From: Rhizobium sp. Q54
GTDB taxonomy: Bacteria > Pseudomonadota > Alphaproteobacteria > SMXS01
Reading direction: 5' to 3'
DNA length: 41,134 bases
NCBI GenBank assembly: GCA_945907245.1
Contig: CAMDTB010000027.1
Coordinates: 1-41,134 of the forward strand
Numbering within the stretch: position 1 is the stretch's first letter; the number at the start of each line of letters is the position of its first letter. The position numbers and the translations under genes were made by a program. Positions 24,835 through 32,040 of this stretch are shown here, piece after piece. A model generated the notes under the pieces. That model did not search any database. It saw nothing but the letters and a program-made list of their open reading frames with translations, and was not told the DNA's origin.

Positions 24835-26138
24835 CATTTGCCGGCGGCCATGTAGTCGAGCGTCAGGCTGACCATGGCTTCGACGCCGGTCTTCAGCGCG
24901 TCTTCGTTGACGAAGAAATCGGGCGAGTGGTTGGGCGCCGCAACCTGCACGTCCGGCTTGTTGATCCCCAGGAAAAAATACATCCCCGGCACCTCCTTCT
25001 GGTACCAGGCGAAGTCCTCGGCGCCCATGGTGGCCGGCGCATCGCGCAGCACCCCGCCCGCGCCCGCGCCGACCCGTTCCAGCGTGGGCATCATCTGCGC
25101 GACCAGGCCGGCCGGATTGAAGACCGGCGGCGCATAGGGCTCGATCGTCACATCGGCGCTGGCGCCCGCGACCTCGGCGATGCCGTCGATGGTCTTGCGG
25201 ATGCGGTCGAGGAATGCGTCGTGGGTTTCGGGATCGAGATGGCGGATCGTGCCCGCCAGGTCGACCTTGTCGGGAATGATATTGTGGCGGACGCCGCCCG
25301 ATATCTTCCCGATCGAGATCACCACCGGAGAAGCCGACGCATCCATCTGCCGCGTGATCATGGTCTGCAGCCCGACGATGATCTGTGCCGACGCGGTCAC
25401 CGGATCGACGCCCTTCGACGGCATGGCGCCGTGGGTCTGCTGGCCTTTCACCGTCACGTAGAGCTGGTCGGAGCCGGCCATGGTGCCGCCAGTGCGCACG
25501 GTAAGGCGGCCGGGCGGCCCCGGCCAGACGTGCAGGCCAAACACCACGTCGACCTTCGGGTTGGCCAGCGCGCCTTCGGCGATCATCTGCGAGGCGCCGC
25601 CGGTCTCGCCCGCGGGCACGCCCTCCTCGGCTGGCTGGAACAGGAACACCACCGTGCCGGGAAGCTCGGCCCGCATGCCCGCCAGGATCGTCGCAACGCC
25701 CATCAGCATCGCGGTGTGGGCGTCGTGGCCGCAGGCATGCATGACGCCGACTTGCTGGCCGTTGTACTCGGCCTTGACCTTCGACGCGAAGGGCAGCCCT
25801 TCCCGCTCGGTGACCGGCAGCGCGTCCATGTCGGCGCGCAGGGCGACGACCGGTCCCGGCCTGCCGCCCTTCAGCACGCCGACGACGCCGGTATGGGCGA
25901 CGCCGGTGCGGACCCCCAGGCCCAGCGACAGCAGGTGGTCGGCGACGATCTTCGACGTGCGGACCTCGCGGTTGCCCAGTTCCGGGTGCTGGTGGATGTC
26001 GCGGCGCCAGGCGATGACCTGCTGTTCGACGGTCCCCACCTGGGCCCGGATCGCCGCCTGGTCGGGTGGCGCCGCCTCAGACGGCAAGGCCGAGGACAGC
26101 AAGAGGGCGGCGCCCAGCATCAAGGTCATTGTCCGCAT
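24834..26138 (-). CDS. Exported M20 family amidohydrolase
   Basis: This 434-residue zinc-dependent M20D-type amidohydrolase/carboxypeptidase is of the hippurate or IAA-amino-acid hydrolase kind. Metal-binding elements are seen: the Asp of LRADMDALPV, ACGHDAHTAML, the catalytic and metal Glu pair in FQPAEEGVP, and MGAEDFAWY near the end. A cleavable signal peptide (MTLMLGAALLLSSALPSEAA) sends it to the periplasm, where it would release amino acids or acyl groups from N-acyl amino acids or related amides. The start is at 26138 because the signal peptide begins there; the upstream 25 codons look non-coding. An FNR-type box lies 72 bp upstream in the divergent region shared with a small gene. Confidence 0.88.
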   Translation of the reverse strand: MRTMTLMLGAALLLSSALPSEAAPPDQAAIRAQVGTVEQQVIAWRRDIHQHPELGNREVRTSKIVADHLLSLGLGVRTGVAHTGVVGVLKGGRPGPVVALRADMDALPVTEREGLPFASKVKAEYNGQQVGVMHACGHDAHTAMLMGVATILAGMRAELPGTVVFLFQPAEEGVPAGETGGASQMIAEGALANPKVDVVFGLHVWPGPPGRLTVRTGGTMAGSDQLYVTVKGQQTHGAMPSKGVDPVTASAQIIVGLQTMITRQMDASASPVVISIGKISGGVRHNIIPDKVDLAGTIRHLDPETHDAFLDRIRKTIDGIAEVAGASADVTIEPYAPPVFNPAGLVAQMMPTLERVGAGAGGVLRDAPATMGAEDFAWYQKEVPGMYFFLGINKPDVQVAAPNHSPDFFVNEDALKTGVEAMVSLTLDYMAAGK

Positions 26139-26203
26139 TGGTCCCGGCCCTCCGTCAGCATCCGATGAGCGTATGCGGCAAGGTCCGCGCTGTCGAGCCG
26201 GGG

Positions 26204-26217
26204 TTGATTCCAATCAA
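26204..26217. promoter_or_regulatory. FNR/FixK-type box between divergent genes
   Basis: TTGATTCCAATCAA is the third perfect TTGAT-N4-ATCAA match in 3.4 kb. Its centre is 72 bp from the amidohydrolase start and 66 bp from the start of the small gene at 26276, so it could serve either. No convincing -10 hexamer is found at the 22-nt spacing on either strand, unlike at the first two boxes. Confidence 0.55.
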
Positions 26218-26275
26218 TGCCGGTCCGCCGCCTTTACGGGACGTTCGGGAGAATCATTCACGGGGAGGACGGCGC

Positions 26276-26482
26276 ATGAAGGGTATTCCGGTCGAATTGT
26301 GCAGCGAGGGCAGCGCCTGCCGCGCAGCCGCGACGCGCGCCTATGCGGCGTTGCGTGCCAGCGGGATCATCGATCCACGCGCCTTCGAGGCGGCGGTCAC
26401 CGTGTTCCGCTATCACCATCCCGAGGCGCAGCCCCTGCACGCACGTCACATCGTCGCCGAATGGCTGGCGCCCGACGCGTGA
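26276..26482 (+). CDS. Small protein of unknown function
   Basis: A 68-residue protein starting MKGIPVELCSEGSACRAAAT, behind a strong Shine-Dalgarno (GGGGAGGA, about 6 nt spacing), which is the best argument that it is real. It is predicted to be helical, with two Cys near the N-terminus and a His-rich middle (FRYHHPEAQPLHARH); no signal or membrane segment. No family is recognised. It is divergent from the exported amidohydrolase across an FNR-type box and ends 3 nt before the convergent rhomboid gene. Cys/His content would suit metal binding, but no standard motif is formed. Confidence 0.6.
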   Translation: MKGIPVELCSEGSACRAAATRAYAALRASGIIDPRAFEAAVTVFRYHHPEAQPLHARHIVAEWLAPDA

Positions 26483-26485
26483 GGA

Positions 26486-27232
26486 TCAGCGCCGTCCCCA
26501 CGGCCCGTCCGCGGGGTCGCGTTTCTTGCGGACCAGGCTGAACGGGCGGTGATGGCCGCGCGCGAAATAGGGAATGTGTCCCGGCTTGAACAGCGGCAGC
26601 AGCACCATGCCGGCGACGAAGCCGCCCACATGGGCCCAGAACGCCACGCCGCCTTCACCCGAGGGGTCGCGCAGGCCATCCAGCAACTGCAGCAGGAACC
26701 AGAGACCCAGCACGATCAGGGCAGGCACGAACACCAGCCCGAACGGAAACATCAGCACCTTCACGTTGGCGCGCGGAAACAGCAGGAAGTAAGCCCCGAG
26801 CACGCCCGAAATGGCGCCGCTCGCGCCGATCATGGGGATCTTCGACCCCGGATCCAGCAGCGCCTGGGTCAGCGCCGCGGCTACGCCGCACAACAGGTAG
26901 AATGCCAGAAACCGCACGTGCCCCATGACCTCCTCGACATTGTCGCCGAAGATCCACAGAAAGAGCATGTTGCCCGCCAGGTGCATGAACCCGCCATGCA
27001 TGAACATCGAGGTGAGCAGCGTCGCCCAGGCCGGGACGACGGCGATTTCCTCGGGCAACTGGAGGCTGTTGAACAGCACCGCCGGGATCATGCCGAAGAC
27101 GTAGACCGCCTCCTGCCCGTCCTGCTCGCCGAGGCCCGCCTGCCAGAGGAACACCACCACGCACAGGGCAATGACAGCCCAGTTCACGTAGGAACGGCCG
27201 CCGTGCGGATTGTCGTCGAAAAGCGGGAACAT
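26486..27232 (-). CDS. Rhomboid family intramembrane serine protease
   Basis: This 248-residue polytopic rhomboid has the catalytic serine in GASGAISG (Ser138), its partner His201 in WAHVGGFVAG, and the conserved HGGFMHLAGNM (His79, His84, Asn88) of TM2 that helps form the oxyanion hole. Six hydrophobic segments fit the six-TM bacterial core. The C-terminus is a short basic cytoplasmic tail. It would cleave membrane-protein substrates within the bilayer; the natural substrate is unknown. No operon partner is obvious: the gene is convergent with the small gene before it and divergent from the VOC gene. Confidence 0.9.
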   Translation of the reverse strand: MFPLFDDNPHGGRSYVNWAVIALCVVVFLWQAGLGEQDGQEAVYVFGMIPAVLFNSLQLPEEIAVVPAWATLLTSMFMHGGFMHLAGNMLFLWIFGDNVEEVMGHVRFLAFYLLCGVAAALTQALLDPGSKIPMIGASGAISGVLGAYFLLFPRANVKVLMFPFGLVFVPALIVLGLWFLLQLLDGLRDPSGEGGVAFWAHVGGFVAGMVLLPLFKPGHIPYFARGHHRPFSLVRKKRDPADGPWGRR

Positions 27233-27381
27233 GAGGCGATTCTACAGAGGGTTGGCCACGCGCGCACATGCTTTCAATGCCGTTCCGATCCCAATGTTCC
27301 CTTTATCCGTGCAGGTAGCGTGGCTAGTATGACCCGACTCGCCAATCTCTGGCTCGAAACATCTCTGGGGAGAGAACCATC

Positions 27382-27909
27382 ATGCCGTTGCTCAATCGGG
27401 CGCCCGTCGTGCAGAACTGCTACGTCGTCAACGACCTGCGCGAAGCCTGCAAGCGCTACAACGAAGTCTACGGCGTTGGGCCGTTCTTCGTTTTCGACCA
27501 CATCCAGCTGGTGAAGAACTGGTACCGCGGCAACGAGGCGCCGCTCGATATCTCGGCCGCCTTCGTCCAGTCGGGCGACCTCAACATCGAGTTCATCCAG
27601 CAGCACAATGACGGCCCGAGCTGCTACCGCGACATGTTCAAGCCGGGCGAGGAAGGCTTCCACCACACCGCCATCTTCTGCAAGGACTACGACGCCGAGA
27701 AGAAGGCGTTCGAGGCGGCGGGCTTCCCGATCGCCAACGAGTTCCAGACCAGCGAGACCACCTTCCTGTGCTACACCGACACCCGCAAGGCGCTCGGGCA
27801 CATGATCGAGCTCTACCAGGACCATGCGGGCGTGCGCGGCATGTACGCCATGATCCGCGAGGCCGCCGAAAACTGGGACGGCCGCGACGTGTTCAAGAAT
27901 CTCGGCTGA
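27382..27909 (+). CDS. VOC (glyoxalase-fold) family protein
   Basis: This 175-residue vicinal-oxygen-chelate protein has the paired beta-alpha-beta-beta-beta plan. The N-terminal module begins VVQNCYVVNDLREACKRY and carries IEFIQQ; the second begins GFHHTAIFCKDYDAEKKAF and ends GHMIELYQDH. His and Glu in FHHTAIF and MIELYQ occupy the usual metal-ligand positions. It may be a lyase, isomerase or dioxygenase; VOC proteins next to oxidative genes often act on CoA or aromatic intermediates, but nothing specific is implied here. GGGGAGAG precedes the ATG. A strong terminator follows, so it is monocistronic. Confidence 0.85.
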   Translation: MPLLNRAPVVQNCYVVNDLREACKRYNEVYGVGPFFVFDHIQLVKNWYRGNEAPLDISAAFVQSGDLNIEFIQQHNDGPSCYRDMFKPGEEGFHHTAIFCKDYDAEKKAFEAAGFPIANEFQTSETTFLCYTDTRKALGHMIELYQDHAGVRGMYAMIREAAENWDGRDVFKNLG

Positions 27910-27931
27910 AGCTGCCCACCAGACGCGAGAA

Positions 27932-27958
27932 CGGGGCGCCGCGGCGCCCCGTTTTTTT
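27932..27958 (+). terminator. Intrinsic terminator of the VOC gene
   Basis: A perfect stem CGGGGCGCC/GGCGCCCCG (27932-27940 and 27943-27951) with a two-base loop is followed by seven T residues on the plus strand. The T-run reaches the stop codon of the convergent lipoprotein gene, whose 3' end therefore supplies part of the signal. Confidence 0.9.
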
Positions 27959-28769
27959 ATCGGCCGCGGCCGCCGCCGCGAGAGCCTCCACCACCCGAGC
28001 CGCCGCTCCAGCCCTGACCGCCGGAGCCACCGCCAGATCCCCGGTAGCTGCTGCCGGAGCCGCGCGCGCCGCCATCGCCGCCTCGGCTCGACGCGCGCGA
28101 ACCACCGTCGGAGCGATAATTGCCCGCGCCGCGCGCCGCCGCCCGGTCGGCCTTGCGCTCGGCCTTCGACAGGGCGCGGTCGGCCTTGCTGTCGCCGCCC
28201 CGCCAGGCGCCGTCGCCGCCCGCTGCGCGGCTCGCAGCCCATTCATGGCGGGCCGCGGCCTGGGCGCGGCTGAACTGGCCGCGCACCTGCGCCGGGTTGT
28301 TGGCGAGACTGGGCATGCGGTAGCCGCCGCCCTGCCCGGCCTGAGGAGCGTTGGGCCTGCCCTTGAAGCCGATCCGGTCCGGCGTCCCCTGATCCTGCGG
28401 GCCGCCGGCGCCGGCATTGTCCCGGTCGCGGCCCGGGCGGTCCCTGTCGCGGTCCTTGTCGCCGTGCCAACCGCCCGCATGGCCGTGGCCGCCATGCCCG
28501 TGGTTCCAGCCGTCCGGCCAATGCCGGTGCTTGCGCCAGTAGCTCCAGTAGTGCCGGGGCACGTGCACCGGCGGGCAGTAGGCGTAGTAGCCGGGATAGT
28601 AGGAATAGTAGTGGCCGGGATAGTCGTAGAAGCCGCCGCCATAATAGGCGCCGCCATAGCTGTCGGCGACCTCGTCAGGGTAGACGGCGCAGCCTGCCAG
28701 CAAGGACAGAGCCGCAGCGGCCAGCAATGGCCGCAGCCTTCCGAACGCCGATATCCCGTGGCCCCGCAT
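27957..28769 (-). CDS. Low-complexity Tyr/His/Gly-rich lipoprotein
   Basis: This 270-residue exported protein has the lipobox LSLLAGC (about residue 27). After it the sequence is almost entirely biased: a Tyr/Gly/Pro-rich stretch (GGAYYGGGFYDYPGHYYSYY), a His/Gly segment (WNHGHGGHGHAGGWHGDKD), alternating Asp/Arg, a short more ordered part (NNPAQVRGQFSRAQAAARHE), and an Arg/Ser/Gly-rich tail of about 70 residues. No family is recognised with confidence. Such composition suits a disordered surface or cell-envelope protein, possibly metal-binding through the His cluster. The ATG at 28769 is chosen because GGAGA lies six bases upstream. It is convergent with the VOC gene. Confidence 0.75.
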   Translation of the reverse strand: MRGHGISAFGRLRPLLAAAALSLLAGCAVYPDEVADSYGGAYYGGGFYDYPGHYYSYYPGYYAYCPPVHVPRHYWSYWRKHRHWPDGWNHGHGGHGHAGGWHGDKDRDRDRPGRDRDNAGAGGPQDQGTPDRIGFKGRPNAPQAGQGGGYRMPSLANNPAQVRGQFSRAQAAARHEWAASRAAGGDGAWRGGDSKADRALSKAERKADRAAARGAGNYRSDGGSRASSRGGDGGARGSGSSYRGSGGGSGGQGWSGGSGGGGSRGGGRGR

Positions 28770-28869
28770 CGTCATTCTCCGTTCACGCCGTCCCCCGGAA
28801 GATATAAGCCCCGCGGCAGGCACCGGCGACCGTGCCAGGTTACCGCGAGATTGCCCGGCATATCAGGGC

Positions 28870-29283
28870 TCAGGACTTCACGCCGAGCGACAGCGGCACG
28901 TTGACCCGGTCGTGGTAGTCGACCTCGTGCACGACGACGCCGTCCCTGATCACCAGGTAGCTCATGCCGGGCGAGCGCCACACCTTGCCGACGGCCTCGG
29001 GGCCGAAATCGGCGTTGAGCTGCGTCGCGCTCATCTCCCAGGTCAACGCGACGCCGTCCTCGCTGACCCAGAACTTCCCGGGGATCAGTTTCAGATCCGG
29101 CCAGCGGACCAGGCCGTCGGCAAAGAACGACCTGATATCGGGCCAGCCCGTGTGCGTGCCGCCGACGATATCCTCGAGCACGCAATCGGGCGCCAGGTAC
29201 CGTTCCGGCGCGTCCGGATTGCCGCTGCTCCAGGCCTCGAACAGATCGATCGCCAACTGGATTCGCGCGTCCCGCTGCGCCAT
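28870..29283 (-). CDS. NTF2/SnoaL-like fold protein
   Basis: This 137-residue protein has the features of the SnoaL-like/NTF2 fold: a helical start (ARIQLAIDLFEAWSSG) followed by RYLAPDCVLEDIVGGTHTGWPDIRSFF and a C-terminal beta sheet ending VVVHEVDYHDRVN. Members include isomerases, cyclases, dehydratases and non-enzymatic partners, so no reaction is assigned. GGGGAGG precedes the ATG at 29283. It is divergent from the MFS gene, with about 95 bp between starts. A second, weakly similar fold member lies at 37366-37743. Confidence 0.75.
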   Translation of the reverse strand: MAQRDARIQLAIDLFEAWSSGNPDAPERYLAPDCVLEDIVGGTHTGWPDIRSFFADGLVRWPDLKLIPGKFWVSEDGVALTWEMSATQLNADFGPEAVGKVWRSPGMSYLVIRDGVVVHEVDYHDRVNVPLSLGVKS

Positions 29284-29378
29284 CAACGCCTCCCCTTATT
29301 TCGATAACGATTTCGACGGACCGTATGCTAGCGTCGGCGCAGTACCGTTGCATCACGCGATCTTGGGGAGAAGCGCGA

Positions 29379-30602
29379 ATGTCCAGCGCCACCGATACGT
29401 TGTCAGACGGCAGGATGGACATCGGCGGCCCGCGCCTGATTGCGTTGACCTGCCTGTTGTTGCTGGTTTTCTCTGCCGCGGTGGCGATGTCGTTCAATAT
29501 CGCCAGTTTCGTGACATCGTTCGACGTTTCGTTTACCGAAGCCGGCACGGTCGCCACGATTGAGCTGGGCGGCATCGCGATCAGTTCACTGCTGTTTTCG
29601 CAACTGGCGCCAAGACTTCAGCCGCGAAAAGTCTACCTCTACGCCATCCTGGCCATCGCAATGATGAACGCGGCGACCATCTTCGTCCCGAGTATCACCG
29701 CCCTGTTCGTTGTCCGCGGCATCGCGGGCCTGGCCGCCGGCTCGGTGACCGCCATGGTCATGTACACCGCCGGCCACAGCCGGACGCCGGAAAAGACTTT
29801 CGGCATCATCAACAGCTTCGTTGGCGTGCTGGGCATCATGCTGGCGCTTGTGCTGCCCCAGGCCGGAAAACTCTACCTGGTCTCCGGCGCGCCCGAGGGC
29901 ATCTCCGAAGCCGATGGCCTGTTTCTGGTCTATCTGGTGGCATCGATAGGCGCATTGTTCTTCGTCAGATCCGTACCTGTCCCGCCGCGCGCGGCCCTCG
30001 CAGGCGAAGGAGGCCGGTCGACCGCCGCACCGCCGCTGCTCGGCTGGCTGGCGTTGTTGGGCATGGGTATCGTGTTTTTCGGCCATGGCGTGCTGGCGCT
30101 GTACATCGTCGATGTCGGCAAGGGAGTCGGCCTGTCGCCAGACACCATCGGACTGGTATTCAGCATCGCGGCGATCATGGGAATCGTGTTGCCGCTGGCA
30201 GCCGGCTTCCTCGGCGCCCGGTTTCCAGCGTTGCCACCGACCGTGATCGTGCTGATCGTAACCGCATTGTTCGCCGTACTGCTGGGCCACGCGACCACGG
30301 CGCTGGGGTACTTCATCGCCGCGCCTATCTACGCGTTCGCGCCGATCGCGATGCTGCCCATCGTGCTCGGCGCGCTGGTCCGCGTCGATCCGAGTGGGCG
30401 GCTGGCCGCCGCACACCCGGCTTTCGTGACCCTGGGCGGCGCGGCGGCGCCATTGACCGGGGGCGCGATTCGGGACTGGGCCGGCAATTTCGCTGCCAGT
30501 GGATGGTTCGTGACCGGCTGCATCATCGCGGGTGGCGCGCTGATGGTTGCCGCGCTTGTCAAAGCCGACAGAATGCGCCGGCAACAAATCGGCATCGCCT
30601 GA
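29379..30602 (+). CDS. MFS transporter
   Basis: This 407-residue protein has about twelve transmembrane segments in two six-helix halves joined by a short Ala/Gly/Arg-rich loop near residue 200. The first half includes FEAG-type residues after TM1 (VSFTEAGTVATIELGG) and PRKVYLYAIL after TM2, the place of the MFS A-motif. Secondary transport of a small solute is expected; the substrate and direction are unknown. The ATG at 29379 is chosen for the GGGGAG upstream and because the preceding in-frame codons look non-coding. It stands alone, divergent from the NTF2-like gene. Confidence 0.85.
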   Translation: MSSATDTLSDGRMDIGGPRLIALTCLLLLVFSAAVAMSFNIASFVTSFDVSFTEAGTVATIELGGIAISSLLFSQLAPRLQPRKVYLYAILAIAMMNAATIFVPSITALFVVRGIAGLAAGSVTAMVMYTAGHSRTPEKTFGIINSFVGVLGIMLALVLPQAGKLYLVSGAPEGISEADGLFLVYLVASIGALFFVRSVPVPPRAALAGEGGRSTAAPPLLGWLALLGMGIVFFGHGVLALYIVDVGKGVGLSPDTIGLVFSIAAIMGIVLPLAAGFLGARFPALPPTVIVLIVTALFAVLLGHATTALGYFIAAPIYAFAPIAMLPIVLGALVRVDPSGRLAAAHPAFVTLGGAAAPLTGGAIRDWAGNFAASGWFVTGCIIAGGALMVAALVKADRMRRQQIGIA

Positions 30603-30639
30603 TGCCCGCGACCCAAATTGGGACGTGCCCCAGCAATCC

Positions 30640-30655
30640 GTTACTTGTTGGTAAC
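30640..30655. promoter_or_regulatory. Possible operator upstream of the P450 gene
   Basis: GTTAC-N6-GTAAC is a perfect 5-bp inverted repeat, 45 bp before the P450 start codon, in an otherwise featureless 97-bp gap. Size and position fit a dimeric repressor or activator site, but no regulator gene is adjacent and the arms are short. Confidence 0.3.
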
Positions 30656-30699
30656 AGACATCCGCATTAGGTACTGTGCCTGACCACAGGAGATCGCGC

Positions 30700-32040
30700 A
30701 TGGCCCGAAACCCGCGTCTGAACGGCATACCCGGCGAGCCGGGCCTGCCGCTTGTCGGCAAGTCCCTCGACCTGCTGCGCGATCCCGCGGCGGTCAGCGA
30801 CGACATGGTGAGCAAGTACGGACGCGTCTACTGGTCGAACGCGTTCGGCCGCACCAACGTGACCTTGCTGGGTCCCGAAGCCAACGAGTTCGTGCTGATG
30901 GACCGGGAGCGCAACTTCTCCTCGAAGGGCGGCTGGAACCCCATCCTTGGCCGGCTGTTCCCCAACGGCCTGATGCTGCGGGACTTCGACGACCACCGTG
31001 CCCATCGCCGCATCATGCAGGTGGCCTTCAAGCAGCCCGCCATGCAGGCCTATATCGAGAATCTCAACGAAGGCATCCGCCAGGGTCTCGACCGCTGGCG
31101 CGCCAAGGGCGACTTCCGCTTCTACGAGGCGATCAAGCAGCTCACCCTCAACACCGCGGCCTCGGTGTTCCTGGGCATGCCGCTCGGACCCGTGGCCGAC
31201 AAGGTCAACCGGGCGTTCTTCGACAGCGTGCAGGCGTCGGTTTCGGTTATCAGGACGCCGATTCCGGGCACGAAGATGTGGCGCGGCGTACAGGGCCGCA
31301 AGTTCCTCGAGAACTATTTCCGCGAGCAGATCCCGCTCCGGCGCGGCACTCAGGGGACCGACATGTTCACCCTGCTGTGCAACGCCGTGGACGACGAGGG
31401 CAACTCGTACACCGACGCCGACGTCGTCGACCACATGGACTTCCTGATGATGGCGGCGCACGACACGCTGACCAGCTCGATCACCACCCTGATCTATCAC
31501 CTGTGCCGCAATCCCGACTGGCAGGACGCCGCCCGCCGCGAATGCGCCGCGCTGGGCCTGCCCGGCGACAACCTGCCCTATGACCGCCTCGGCGACATCC
31601 AGATCGTCGAGTGGTGCTTCAAGGAGGCGCTGCGGATCAACCCGCCGGTGCCGTCGATCCCGCGGACGGCGGTGCGCGACTGCGAGTTCGGTGGCTACAC
31701 CATCCCCGCCGGCACCGCCATCGCGATCAGCCCCGGCTACACGCACCGCATGCCCGAACTATGGCAGAACCCGGAACGGTTCGAGCCCGACCGCTTCTCT
31801 GAGCAGCGCGCCGAGGACCGCAAGCACAAGTTCGCCTGGGTGCCGTTCGGCGGCGGTGCGCACATGTGCATCGGCCTGCATTTCGCCTATATGCAGACCA
31901 AGGTCTTCATGTACCAATTGCTGCTGAACTACCGCTTTCATCTGGACGAAGGCTACAAGGCCGACTTCCAGATCATGCCGATCCCCAAGCCCAAGGACGG
32001 CCTGCCGATCCACCTCCGACCGCTCAAGGAAGCCGCCTGA
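30700..32040 (+). CDS. Cytochrome P450
   Basis: This 446-residue soluble bacterial P450 has the heme-binding loop FGGGAHMCIG with the thiolate ligand at Cys390; the K-helix ExxR is seen in KEALRINPP; the I-helix reads MMAAHDTLTSS, so the usual A-G-x-D-T has Ala-His before Asp-Thr. It would hydroxylate a hydrophobic substrate using electrons from a ferredoxin not encoded nearby. AGGAG lies seven bases before the ATG. Its stop overlaps the acyl-CoA dehydrogenase start (TGATG), so the two products act together, suggesting oxidation of a lipid, terpenoid or steroid side chain that is then handled as a CoA ester. The family number within P450s is not assigned. Confidence 0.92.
   Translation: MARNPRLNGIPGEPGLPLVGKSLDLLRDPAAVSDDMVSKYGRVYWSNAFGRTNVTLLGPEANEFVLMDRERNFSSKGGWNPILGRLFPNGLMLRDFDDHRAHRRIMQVAFKQPAMQAYIENLNEGIRQGLDRWRAKGDFRFYEAIKQLTLNTAASVFLGMPLGPVADKVNRAFFDSVQASVSVIRTPIPGTKMWRGVQGRKFLENYFREQIPLRRGTQGTDMFTLLCNAVDDEGNSYTDADVVDHMDFLMMAAHDTLTSSITTLIYHLCRNPDWQDAARRECAALGLPGDNLPYDRLGDIQIVEWCFKEALRINPPVPSIPRTAVRDCEFGGYTIPAGTAIAISPGYTHRMPELWQNPERFEPDRFSEQRAEDRKHKFAWVPFGGGAHMCIGLHFAYMQTKVFMYQLLLNYRFHLDEGYKADFQIMPIPKPKDGLPIHLRPLKEAA

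Noticed and set aside
24681-26168. 495-codon plus-strand open frame running through the candidate RNA and opposite the M20 gene
   Set aside because: It begins in a segment with no ribosome binding site, passes through a strong terminator and shows shadow composition over the M20 gene. The few codons resembling the Rieske C-terminus (ERYTEH) are a relic of the duplicated 3' element.
29196-29206. GTACCGTTCC within the NTF2-like gene as a third copy of the structured element arm
   Set aside because: There is no partner arm or conserved tract around it; a 10-base match in coding sequence is plausible by chance.
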